Shown one piece after another: positions 1 to 8,939 of a DNA stretch of 22,522 nucleotides. A program made the translations under genes and the position numbers. The stretch lies in the NCBI GenBank assembly GCA_016717705.1, contig JADKFD010000066.1, positions 1 to 22,522 on the forward strand, read 5' to 3'. Positions within the stretch are counted from its first letter, which is position 1, and every line of letters begins with the position of its first letter. The notes under the pieces were generated by a model, which was not told the DNA's origin, did no database searches, and was given only the letters and a program-made list of their open reading frames with translations. The stretch is from Rhodanobacteraceae bacterium (GTDB taxonomy: Bacteria > Pseudomonadota > Gammaproteobacteria > Xanthomonadales > SZUA-5).

Positions 1-744
1 CCACCTGCACGCAGTCGCTGCGGTGGTCGCGCGAATAGCCATAGCGACGCTTGTCGTTGTCGTCGTCCGGCGGATCGCTTTCGTGCCAGGTGCTCGTCAG
101 GTCGTACAACGTTAACCTCGAAACTCACCCGAACAGATCGCGCCAACGCGTCGCCAGATGCGTGAACAGGGCCTGCTTGTGGCGCAGCAATCGATCATGA
201 CAGGCGTACAGCTTGTGCGGATCGGCCACGCTCGCGTCGGTACCCAACAGATCGTTCAAGGCGGTGTGCTCGTACCAGTGCGTTCCGCAAGCGCCACTCG
301 CTACCAAGCGCAATCAGTCTATAAGCGACCAAAACGGGCCTAACAACACCTGCAGCCAGCGCGTCCCCTAGGGTTCAACGGCAGGAGCGCAGCCCAGAAA
401 CCGTCCACAGCCAGGATGCTCCACAGCTGCCAGGCCAGCCAGACCGCGCCCCATTGCCGTGGCTTGCACAATCGCAACTGCGACAACTGCAGGCGCACCA
501 CCTGTGCGTCGCCAAGATCAGCGGCGCTGGATCCATCGGCAAAAAGCGAAAGCGTCTGCCGCTCGCCGGCATCATCAAGCACCTCAATCGACCGCCGCCA
601 GGCACGCTCCTGCCGATCGTTGATCTCCCCCAGGTAAAGCACATGCCGCTGCAACACCCGGCCACCGGTGAGCCGTCGGTTCTCGACGATGCTCAGTACC
701 GGTGGACCTTGCCATCCTTCTTGCGAGTGGTGCGCGCGAAACAT
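1..744 (-). pseudogene. Degenerate IS4-superfamily (IS1634-like) transposase, partial
   Basis: The start at 744 opens a typical N-terminus of this family (MFRAHH..., then SIVENRRL, then VLYLGEIND). Further on, separate frames give GSEWRLRNA, DPHKLYACHDRLL, LFTHLATRWRDLF, and LYDLTSTW followed by DKRRYGYSRDHRSDCVQV. The last two are the hallmark block around the first catalytic Asp of IS1634-type DDE transposases. The fragments lie in the right order but in different frames, with at least four frameshifts (near 355, 330, 270 and 115) and in-frame stops. The C-terminal half, with the remaining catalytic residues, lies beyond the left edge. No terminal inverted repeat can be judged, because only one end is in view. 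The element lies directly downstream of the glutamate dehydrogenase gene. The family call comes from remembered motifs. Confidence 0.75.
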
Positions 745-910
745 GAGCCGTTATTATCCGCGCGCGCGCCAGCCAAAGACCACAAGCAAGGTCTTCACTA
801 CAGCCACTTTTCGCAAAAAACCAATGCCGCGTGCATTGCAGATCAATCACTTACCAGCGACGCTCAGGCGAAAATCGCTCGAAATGAGGTCGAATCGAGA
901 AGTCGGAATA
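745..910. other. Intergenic, presumed left-over upstream end of the IS element
   Basis: This stretch lies between the transposase start and the inverted-repeat cluster. It should hold the IS promoter and one terminal repeat, but neither can be identified without the opposite end. I see no gene in it. Confidence 0.3.
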
Positions 911-1021
911 GGGGACGAGGGCAGAGGACACGAGGGCAAGAGGGCACGTAGAAGCAGTTTGCGAGCCAGCTTGAGCTCTTACGTGCCAACCTCGTGCCTC
1001 ACCCTCGTGCCCCGTGCCCTC
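911..1021. repeat. Inverted-repeat cluster of ACGAGGGC/GCCCTCGT-type units
   Basis: The left arm (911-954) repeats the theme GACGAGGGC, CACGAGGGC, GAGGGCACGT. The right arm (976-1021) carries the opposite strand version: ACGTGCC, CTCGTGCC, CCCTCGTGCC, CGTGCCCTC. Together they can form a long imperfect hairpin. The right arm abuts or overlaps the stop codon of the glutamate dehydrogenase frame, so the structure may act as its 3' transcript boundary. There is no T-tract, so it is not a classical intrinsic terminator. Confidence 0.6.
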
Positions 1022-4000
1022 AAATATTTTGCAATACAATCAACACGTATGGCATGTTCGGCGAGCGCATTGGCGCGACTCGCCTCTTGATCGAAGGCCA
1101 CCGCCGTCGACAGGACCGCCTTATCCCGCCTTGCGCTGCCCCCGCTGCAACCAGTTTCGCCAAGCGCCTGACCGCCACCGAAATGGTCGGGTAATCGAGC
1201 GACTTCTGCGCACGGATCTCGTTGAACATGCTCAAGGTGAAGTTGAGCGTGCTGTCCGGCGCCGCCAGCCAGGCCTGCACGCGCCCTCCGGCTATCGGTG
1301 CTGGCGCTTGCAGCAACTGCGCCGAGAGCGCCCGACGCTGCGCAAACAACTCGTCGCGCAGCACGCCGCGCGCGTTGGCATGCCAGCGCCCCTGCACCGG
1401 CAGCGTCTCGATCGCATCGGCGAACCACTTCAGGTGCAGCGCTTCGCCGACATCGAAATACACGCGGGCGGCGTCAGCGACCGACACCTTCTGCTCGTGG
1501 GCAAGATCGATGACGTCGAAAGCGGCATTCAGCGCGCCGAGCGCACTGATCCGGCGTGCCATCGTGCCGGGGTAACCGGCCGCGACCAATTCCTGCTCCT
1601 GTTCGCGATAGCGCTGGCGGTAGCTCTCCGGCAGCACGTCGTCGAGCGCGGCGACCAGTTGCTCGAAGCCCGGCGCAAAGCGCTCGACGCTGGCGGCGAT
1701 CTCCAGACGGTCGACCGGCAGTTGCAGCAGCCAGCGGGTGAGGTTGCGCAACAGGTTCCAGATGCCGAGCGTGACCTCCATGTAGACGCGCTCGGGAACG
1801 CCCGCGCCGCTGTCCATTTCCGCCCACCATTCGCGTGCGCGCACCACTTCGCGGGCGATGGTGAACGCCTTGGCGATCTCGGCGGCGCTCTTGCCGGTGT
1901 CTTCGGTCATGCGCAGGATGAAGGTCGAGCCCATGCGGTTGACGATCGAATTGGTGACCTGGGTGGCGATGATCTCGCGGCGCAGGCGGTGCTTTTCCAT
2001 GGTCTGCGCAAAGCGTTCGCGCAGTGGCGTGGGGAAATACATCTGCAGTTCTTTGGACAGGTAGGCGTCTTCCGGCACATCGGAATCCAGCAACTGCTGG
2101 AACAGTACGATCTTCGAGTACGACAGCAGGATGCACAGTTCCGGACGGGTCAGGCCCTGACCCTTGGCCTTGCGCTCCTCGAACTCGACGTCCTTGGGCA
2201 GGAATTCGAGCGCGCGGTCGAGCAGGCCCTGCTGCTCCAGCGTGCGCACGAAATGCTGCTTGGAGCCCAGGCGCGGGATCGACAGAGCCTGCATCAGGCT
2301 GATCGCCAGGTTCTGCCGGTAATTGTCGAACAGCACCAGACGCTCGACCTCGTCGGTCATTGCCACCAGCAGTTCGTCGCGCTGCTCCAGCGTCAACTGT
2401 CCGAGCGAAATCGCGGTATTCAGCAGGATCTTGATGTTGACCTCGTGGTCCGAGGTGTCCACGCCGGCCGAATTGTCGATGAAGTCGGTATTGAGCAGAC
2501 CGCCGGCCAGCGCAAACTCGATGCGGCCGAGCTGGGTCATGCCGAGGTTGCCGCCCTCGCCGAAGACCTTGCAGCGCAGTTCGCCGCCATTGACGCGCAC
2601 CGCGTCATTGGCGCGGTCGCCGCATTCGTCGTGGTTCTCGCTGGCCGCCTTGACGTAAACGCCGATTCCGCCATTCCACAGCAGCTCCACCGGTGCCTTG
2701 AGGATGGCACGCAGCACCTCGGCGGGCGTCAGTTGCGTCACCTCCTCCTCGATGCCCAACGCAGCGCGCACTTCCGGGGTGATCGGGATGAACTTGGCGC
2801 TGCGCGGATAGATGCCGCCGCCGGCGCTGATCAGGCTGGTGTCGTAATCGGCCCAGGACGAGCGCGGCAGCGCGAACATGCGCTCGCGCTCGACGAAGCT
2901 GCGCTCCGAATCCGGGGTCGGATCGAAGAAGATGTGGCGGTGATCGAAGGCCGCCAGCAGGCGGATCTTGCGCGACAGCAACATGCCGTTGCCGAACACG
3001 TCGCCGGACATGTCGCCGATGCCGACGCAGCTGAAGTCCTCGGTCTGGCAATCCTTGCCGATGGCGCGGAAATGCCGCCTGACGCTCTCCCAGCCGCCCT
3101 TGGCGGTGATGCCCATCTTCTTGTGGTCGTAACCCTTGCTGCCGCCCGAGGCGAAAGCATCGTCGAGCCAGAAGCCGTATTCCTGGCTGAGCGCGTTGGC
3201 GATGTCGGAGAAGGTCGCGGTGCCCTTGTCGGCCGCCACCACCAGGTAGGGATCGTCCTCGTCGTGGCGCACCACGCGTTCGGGCGGTACCAAGGCGCCG
3301 TCGACGATGTTGTCGGTGATGTCGAGCAGGCCGCGAATGAAGGTGCGATAGCAGGCCACGCCTTCGGCGAGCACGGCGTCGCGATCGCCGCCCACCGGCG
3401 GCTGCTTGACGTAGAAGCCACCCTTGGCGCCGACCGGCACGATGACCGTGTTCTTCACCTGCTGCGCCTTCATCAGGCCGAGCACTTCGGTGCGGAAATC
3501 TTCGCGGCGATCGGACCAGCGCAGCCCGCCACGGGCCACCGTGCCCATGCGCAGGTGGACGCCTTCGACGCGCGGCGAATAGACAAAGATCTCGCGGAAC
3601 GGGACCGGCTTGGGCAGGCCCGGAACGTGGCTCGAATCGAACTTGAACGAGACGTAGTCCTTGGGCTTGCCATCCAGGCGCTGGTAGAAATTGGTGCGCA
3701 GCGTGGCCCGCATGGTGTCCTTGAACGCGCGCAGGATGCGGTCCTCGTCGAGACTCGACACGTGTTCGAGCAGATCGCCCAGCACCTGCTCGAGCACCGC
3801 GGTCTGTTCGGCGCGCGACTTGATATAGGTGTCGAGCACGGTGCCGACCAGGGTCGGCAGGCGCGCGCGCAGCTCGTCACCGGCCATCGAGCCGAAATCG
3901 CGCTCCATGCGCCGGCGCGCGCCATCGGCATGCCCGCGCTGTTCGCGCTCGGGGTCGAAACGCGCCGCGAACAACTCGATCAGCATGCGCGTGGTCACCG

Positions 4001-6067
4001 GATGCGCCGCCAGCGTGCGCTCCATGTAGGCCTGCGAATAGGTCAGGCCGGTCTGCAGCAGGTACTTGCAATAGCCGCGCAGCACGTTGACTTCACGCAC
4101 GTCGAGTTCGGCGGCAAGCACCAGTCGATTGAAGCCATCGTTTTCGATCCGCCCGCGCCAGATTTGCTCGAAAGCCCGCCTGGAAGCGCTCGCGCGCGAG
4201 TTCCAGGTTTTCGCCCAGCGCGACCAGCGGCTCGACCTGGAAATCCTGGATATGAATGTTGATGCCCGGCACCTGCATTTCATAAGGGTGCTCGGAATTC
4301 ACCCGCAGGCCCATGTTCTCAAGCATCGGCAGCGCGTCCGACAGCGCAATCGGCGCGCCCATGCGGAACACCTTGAAGCGCAGCGCGCCATCGCTCTTCT
4401 TGCGCGGGCGGTACAGGTGCAGGCGGACATCGTGACTGTCCTTCAACTGCGACACGGCCTCGACATCCGCCGCCGCGATCCATGGCGTGACCGATTCGAT
4501 GTAACCCGCCGGCAGGGCGCGGCCGAAGCGATGGCTGAGCTTCAGTCCGCGCTCTTCGCCATGTTTTTCGATCAGGATGTCGCGCAGCTCGTCCTGCCAG
4601 TTGCGCACGATCTGCGCCAGCCTGGCCTCGATCTCGTGCACGTCGTATTCGGGCTTCTCGCCGGATTTCGGACGCACCACCACATGCAGGCGGGCGAGCA
4701 CCGATTCGGAGACCGCCACCGAGGAATCGAAGCGCTCGCCGTTGAAGGCGCGCTTGAGCGTCTGCTCGATGCGCTCGCGAATGTCGCTGGTGAAGCGGTC
4801 GCGCGGGATGTACACCAGGCACGAGAAATAACGGCCGAAACGATCGCGACGCACGAACAGACGCGTGCGCTGGCGTTCCTGCAGGTTGAGGATGCCCAGC
4901 GCCGTGTTGAACAGTTCGTCGATCGTCGACTGGAACAACTCGTCGCGCGGCAGCGTCTCCAGGATGTGCTGCAGACGCTTGGCGCCTGGCTGGGCGATGC
5001 AGTTTGCTCTGCGCGAACACCGCGTCGACCTTGGTGCGGATCAGCGGGATGTCCTTGGGCCGCGTGGTGTAGGCGGTCGAGGTGTACAGGCCAAGGAAAC
5101 GATCCTCGCCGACGGCGCGGCCATTGGCGTCGAAACGCAGCACGCCGATGTAGTCCATGTAGCCCGGGTGATGCACGGTCGAGCGCGCATTGGTCTTCGA
5201 CAGGATCAGCAGCTCCGGCAGCGCTCTTCCGGCAGATCGCGCCGCCAGCGACGACAGCGGGCGCACCGGCAACTGCGACTCGTCGCCGCGCAGAAGGCCC
5301 AGGCCGCTGCCGGGCACCGCGCGCAGCACGTTGGTGCCGTCGGCCTGGGTGGTTTCGTAGGCGCGATAGCCAAGGAAGGTGAAGTGGTCGTCCGCGATCC
5401 AGCGCAGGAAATCGGCGCACTCGCCCACATGTTCGCGATCGTGCAGCAACTCGCGGGCGCCCAGGCCCTCGGCCAGCGCCAGCACGCGATGATGCATGGC
5501 GTCGAAGTCGCGCACGCACGAGCGCACGTCGGCGAGCACGCGTTCGATGCGTTCGCACAGCGCTTCCAGCCGTCCGGGCTCGGTCTGCCGGTCGACCTCG
5601 ACGTGCATGATCGATTCGGAGCGCTCGCCATCGTCATTGCCGAAAGCGAGGATGTGGCCGCCCGGATCGCGCTGTACGCGCATCACCGGATGCATGATCA
5701 GGTGCGTCAGCGTGCTGTCCTGGCGATCGCCAGTTGACACCGTATCGACCAGGAAGGGCATGTCGTCGTTGACGATCTGGATCACCGTATGGGTGCCCTC
5801 CCAGCCGTCGTCTTCCTGGCTCGGGTTGTACACCCGCACCTTCGCCGCGTGCGCCGGGCGCTCGCGGAAGAAGCGCAGCAAATCGAGCGTCAGCCCGGCC
5901 CAGACCGCCGCCGAGCGTTCGCCAAATTCGTCCTCCGGAAGATGTTCGAACAGGCGCGCGGCGAAAGCCAACGCTTCTTTCAACTTCGGGCCGCTGACCA
6001 GAGACATCAGGGATTCATGGACGTGCGCCAGCCCGGGGCCGGCGTCAGAATTGCGAACGGCGCTCAT
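1020..6067 (-). CDS. gdhB: NAD-specific glutamate dehydrogenase, large (180 kDa-type)
   Basis: Oxidative deamination of glutamate to 2-oxoglutarate and ammonium with NAD, in the cytoplasm. The reading (about 1,680 codons) matches the very long bacterial class, which is near 1,600 residues. The N-terminal regulatory half begins at ATG 6067 (VRVYNPSQEDDGWEGTH, VNDDMPFLVDTVS). The catalytic half shows the Lys/Gly-rich VGAKGGF block near 3430, the nucleotide-binding GIGDMSGDVFGNG near 2990-3040, and SERSFVERERMF, SWADYDTSLIS and GGGIYPRSAK near 2810-2920. Two frameshifts interrupt the frame: one near 4981-5001, between VDAVFAQSKL and LQHILETLPRDELF, and one at the CCC of 4175-4177, where removing one base restores FEQIWRGRIENDGFNRLVL. 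All conserved blocks survive, so sequence error is likelier than gene loss. The last 40 or so codons are less typical and the true stop could differ. The call is strong; the symbol is by analogy with Pseudomonas. Confidence 0.93.
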
Positions 6068-6184
6068 AGCAGTTTGGTGTGGGTCGCTGAAATGCGAAGG
6101 AAGCGTAAAGATAGCGCTGCTAGAGCCATCACTCTACCGCGGCGCAGCATTCCGGCCAGCGGGGCTTCAGGCTGGGGGGTGTCG

Positions 6185-6418
6185 GTCGCGACGCACGCGT
6201 CGCTCCTACAGGTTCCCGGCGTTGTAGGAGCGACGTGCACGTCGCGACAGTCGCCCGCTGATGCCCTGGTCGCGACGCACGCGTCGCTCCTACAGGCTCC
6301 CAGCGTTGTAGGAGCGACGTGCACGTCGCGACAGTCGCCCGCTGATGCCCTGGTCGCGACGCACGCGTCGCTCCTACAGGTTCCCGGCGTTGTAGGAGCG
6401 ACGTGCACGTCGCGACCA
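6185..6418. repeat. REP/BIME array: three 84-bp tandem units with inverted REP pairs
   Basis: Units start at 6185, 6269 and 6353 with an exact period of 84 bases. Each unit holds two facing REPs. One reads GTCGCGACGCACGCGTCGCT then CCTAC. After a spacer of about 12 bases comes its partner, GTAGGAGCGACGTGCACGTC then GCGAC. The right-hand REP begins with GTAG and contains the perfect palindrome GCGACGTGCACGTCGC. Copies differ by only a few bases (for example GGTTCCCGGC versus GGCTCCCAGC). The array sits between the divergent gdhB and RAYT genes. A terminal CGCGACC closes the third copy near 6418. Confidence 0.9.
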
Positions 6419-6514
6419 CAGGCCCCGTTATCGCCACATTCGTAGGAATTTCCCTACACCAAATTCAGATTCTCGAGACTTTTTTCGCCGCCGTGGCAGC
6501 GGAACAATGGGTTC

Positions 6515-6985
6515 ATGAAGATCACCCCATCCCGATCCGGTAATCGCGCCCTGCGCCGCGGACGCTGTTCCGAACCTGGCCGGATCTATTTCCTGACGAC
6601 CGTGACCGAGCGCCGCCAGCCCTGGTTCGCAGCCTTCGACACTGCCTGCCGCGTCGCGCGCCTGCACCTGGATCCGTCGAACTTCGCCGGTGCCCGCTGC
6701 CTCGCCTGGGTGCTGATGCCCGACCATTGGCACGGATTGATCGAACTTGCTGAAGGACAGGAACTTGCGCGCGTCATGCAGCGCTTCAAGTCGCGCAGTG
6801 GCTACGAAGTCGGTCAGGCGCTCGGTCGCAGCGGTCGAATCTGGCAGCCGAGTTACCACGACCATGCGCTGCGTGCCGACGAAGACGTGCGTCGGGCAGC
6901 GCGCTATCTGGTGGCAAACCCGATTCGTGCGGGGTTGGCGGACAGTGTGGGTGGTTACCCGTTCTGGGATGCGGTCTGGTTGTGA
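6515..6985 (+). CDS. REP-associated tyrosine transposase (RAYT, Y1_Tnp family)
   Basis: Single-strand DNA transposase/nickase of the IS200/IS605-related Y1 family. RAYTs are thought to recognise and process REP palindromes carrying a 5' GTAG. The 156-residue protein has the family order: PGRIYFLTTVT beta-strand near residues 27-37, the metal-binding HUH-type HWH in LMPDHWHGLIEL near 68-79, a helix with VMQRFKSRSG, then IWQPSYHDHALR near 108-120 with the likely catalytic Tyr, and the terminal RAARYLVANPIRAGL. The length is normal and the frame is intact. The gene is flanked on both sides by REPs that begin with GTAG, the expected substrate arrangement. It runs opposite to gdhB and converges on hvfC. 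It is a domesticated single-copy gene in most hosts, not a free IS. Confidence 0.93.
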   Translation: MKITPSRSGNRALRRGRCSEPGRIYFLTTVTERRQPWFAAFDTACRVARLHLDPSNFAGARCLAWVLMPDHWHGLIELAEGQELARVMQRFKSRSGYEVGQALGRSGRIWQPSYHDHALRADEDVRRAARYLVANPIRAGLADSVGGYPFWDAVWL

Positions 6986-7000
6986 ACATGGATTTCGCGC

Positions 7001-7305
7001 GGGTCGCGACGTGCACGTCGCTCCTACAACGGCGGGTGGTTTCGTGCGGGTCGCGACGTGCACGTCGCTCCTGCAACGGCGGGTGGTTTCGTGCGGGTCG
7101 CGACGTGCACGTCGCTCCTACAACGGCGGGTGGTTTCGTGCGGGTCGCGACGTGCACGTCGCTCCTACAACGGCGGGCGGTTTCGTGCGGGTCGCGACGT
7201 GCACGTCGCTCCTACAACGGCGGGCGGTTTCGTGCGGGTCGCGACGTGCACGTCGGTCCTAGGTCGGCTCCGTGGTAGGAGCGACGTGTACGTCGCGACC
7301 ATAGG
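7001..7305. repeat. REP array: six direct 47-bp units plus one inverted REP
   Basis: Units start at 7001, 7048, 7095, 7142, 7189 and 7236, with an exact 47-base period. Each contains GTCGCGACGTGCACGTCGCT and CCTAC followed by a constant spacer ending TTTCGTGCGG. The whole unit, spacer included, is conserved. The last copy is changed (GGTCCTAG) and is followed at 7276-7301 by a facing copy starting GTAGGAGCGACGTG. The array begins 16 bases after the RAYT stop, and the inverted copy overlaps the 3' end of hvfC. Unlike the left array, the copies here all point one way. Confidence 0.92.
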
Positions 7306-8062
7306 CCATCCGCGTCCCCGCGATCACATCCCGCTGCATCCAGCCCAGCAGCAGGCTGCGCGCCGGTTCGATCAGTTCCTCTGGCTGCGGATGGCCGATC
7401 TGCGCTGCCAGATCCCGCACCAGTTCGCGTCCGCTCTTCGCTTCCGCTTCCTGCACCAAGGCCAACAGGCGTGCCGCCAGCGGCTCCAGCGACTGGAACT
7501 GCACGCGATCGGCCCGATTGCGGTAGATCAGCAGCCAGGTTGGCTGCTCGGGGGCTTCGTCGGGCTGGAAATCGGGACGTATCAGGTGCACCGGATAGCG
7601 ATAGCCGAGCACCCAGGCGACCGGAGAAGCGACCGGCACTTCGTCGATGGGGTCGCCGGCATGCGTGCCCGCAGCGCTCGCCTGGATGTCGCCTTCGGCC
7701 AGATCCAGTGCCAGTTCCACCCATTCGTAGTGCGCCAGCTCGTGCATGAATGGGCGCCGGGCCGACCAGTGCTCCGGGTGCTCACCAAGAAAGCGCACGA
7801 ATTCGCTGCCGAGTTCGTGGAACAGCGGCGTGTGCGAGCCATGTTGCACAAAGAAGCGGCGCACCAGAAATTGCCATTCGTCGCCGTCGAGCAAGCGACG
7901 GATCACCGGGAAGTTGCTGGCCAGCAGACCGGAAACGTTGTTGTAGACGAGTTCTCGATAGATTTGCACGCGGCGCTCTTCGAGCCCCGCCGGTGCCGCG
8001 ACCCCTGCCGGATCGCGCAGGTGGCGCGCCAGCGCCAGTTGCAACTGCTCAAAGCGCGGCAT
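7259..8062 (-). CDS. hvfC: HvfC/DUF2063 family RiPP-modification partner protein
   Basis: DUF2063 proteins act with a DUF692 iron enzyme. They bind the precursor peptide and form the functional complex that modifies its cysteines. The start chosen is ATG 8062 (MPRFEQLQLALARHL); the open frame further upstream is only shadow of hvfB. This makes 267 residues. Family features are ERRVQIYRELVYNNVSGLL near residues 27-45, FPVIRRLLDGDEWQFLVRRFF, and FLGEHPEH followed by the F-M-H-E-L-A-x-Y-E-W-V-E-L block. The start overlaps the end of hvfB by 14 bases, which indicates translational coupling. The last dozen codons (YGRDVHVAPTTEPT) are read from an inverted REP copy, and the stop codon lies within repeat sequence. 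A fourth gene of such operons (DoxX-like) is not found downstream. Confidence 0.88.
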   Translation of the reverse strand: MPRFEQLQLALARHLRDPAGVAAPAGLEERRVQIYRELVYNNVSGLLASNFPVIRRLLDGDEWQFLVRRFFVQHGSHTPLFHELGSEFVRFLGEHPEHWSARRPFMHELAHYEWVELALDLAEGDIQASAAGTHAGDPIDEVPVASPVAWVLGYRYPVHLIRPDFQPDEAPEQPTWLLIYRNRADRVQFQSLEPLAARLLALVQEAEAKSGRELVRDLAAQIGHPQPEELIEPARSLLLGWMQRDVIAGTRMAYGRDVHVAPTTEPT

Positions 8063-8915
8063 GGCGCAGGGGCGCAGTTGCGGAATCAATGCCGGTCGCC
8101 GACTGCAGCGTGCGCACGCGGCCCAATTCGGCCAGAAGTTCGGGCAGCGGCGGGATGTTGTAGTCGCGCTCCAACAGGGTAGGGCGCGCGCCGATCCGAT
8201 CGTAGGTGTAGGCCAGCAGATCCCAAACCGGGTCGATGATGTCGGCGCCATGGGTGTCGACAATCAGGTCGGGCGCCTCGTTGTAATGCCCGGCGACATG
8301 CAGATAGGCCACGCGTTCCGCCGGAATCCTGTCGATGAAGGCCCGCGCATCGAAGCGATGGTTGACGCTGTTGACGTAGACATTGTTGACGTCGAGCAAC
8401 AGCTCGCAATCGGCCTCGGCGACCACGGCCAGCAAGAACTCGATCTCGCTGAGTTCGCTCGCCAACGGCGTGTAGTAGGAGGCGTTCTCGACTGCGATGC
8501 GGCGGCCGAGGATGTCCTGCGTGCGCCGGATGCGCGCCGCCACGTGATGCACGGCGCCTTCGGTGAAGGGTATCGGCAGCAGATCGTACAAATGCGCGCC
8601 ATCGCTGCACCAGCTCAAGTGCTCGCTGTAGCGCACGATGGCGTGCTCTTCGAGAAAACTCTTGAGGCGTTGCAGGAAGATCTCGTCCAGCGGGTCCGGG
8701 CCGCCCAGCGACAGGGACAAACCGTGCGCGATGAAGGCATGGCGCTCGGTGTAGCGGCGGAAGGCCTTACCCAGCCTTCCGCCGACACCCAGCCAGTTTT
8801 CCGGAGCAACTTCGAAGAAATCGATCGCTGCCGCCAGATCGCCGGCAGCGTCGAGTTCGGGCAGCAGACTGCGTCGCAATCCGATGCCTGCGCTATGTGC
8901 GCCAAGCGATTTCAC
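8049..8915 (-). CDS. hvfB: HvfB, DUF692 multinuclear non-heme iron oxidase (MNIO/MbnB family)
   Basis: Cytoplasmic TIM-barrel enzyme related to MbnB. Family members use a two- or three-iron centre and oxygen to convert Cys residues of a precursor peptide into copper-binding groups (oxazolone/thioamide in the HvfA type, thiooxazole in others). At 288 residues it is full length. Candidate metal ligands are in the usual order: HGLSLSLGG near 64-72, YSEHLSW near 96-102, IAVENASYY near 140, LLLDVNNVYVN near 172-182, YLHVAGHY near 209-216, VDTHG near 223, and LERDYNIPP near 252. The frame is intact. The start is a GTG at 8915, 25 bases after the hvfA stop, so the gene is co-transcribed with its substrate. 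Identification as DUF692 is firm. The HvfA-specific chemistry is inferred from the neighbouring peptide. Confidence 0.93.
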   Translation of the reverse strand: MKSLGAHSAGIGLRRSLLPELDAAGDLAAAIDFFEVAPENWLGVGGRLGKAFRRYTERHAFIAHGLSLSLGGPDPLDEIFLQRLKSFLEEHAIVRYSEHLSWCSDGAHLYDLLPIPFTEGAVHHVAARIRRTQDILGRRIAVENASYYTPLASELSEIEFLLAVVAEADCELLLDVNNVYVNSVNHRFDARAFIDRIPAERVAYLHVAGHYNEAPDLIVDTHGADIIDPVWDLLAYTYDRIGARPTLLERDYNIPPLPELLAELGRVRTLQSATGIDSATAPLRHAAL

Positions 8916-8939
8916 GGAGCACCCCGAAGCGTCAGCGGA

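Noticed and set aside
1014..4262. Open frame of about 1,080 codons on the plus strand opposite gdhB
   Set aside because: It is the mirror of a strongly codon-biased high-GC gene. The minus strand carries all glutamate dehydrogenase motifs, and the plus product has no recognisable domain.
4981..5010. Programmed ribosomal frameshifting as the cause of the gdhB break
   Set aside because: No slippery heptamer with downstream structure is evident, and similar breaks occur in many unrelated genes of the window.
6064..6437. Small repetitive frames reading CRSDACVATRAS and similar
   Set aside because: They are translations of the REP array in several frames, without start-site support.
6515..6985. 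Complete IS200/IS605 insertion sequence
   Set aside because: The protein is the RAYT type with REP palindromes on both sides, and no IS200-like ends or TnpB gene are present.
7001..7305. CRISPR-like regular array
   Set aside because: The 47-bp period is exact but the whole unit, including the would-be spacer, is constant, the core is palindromic, and a RAYT gene is adjacent. It is a REP array.
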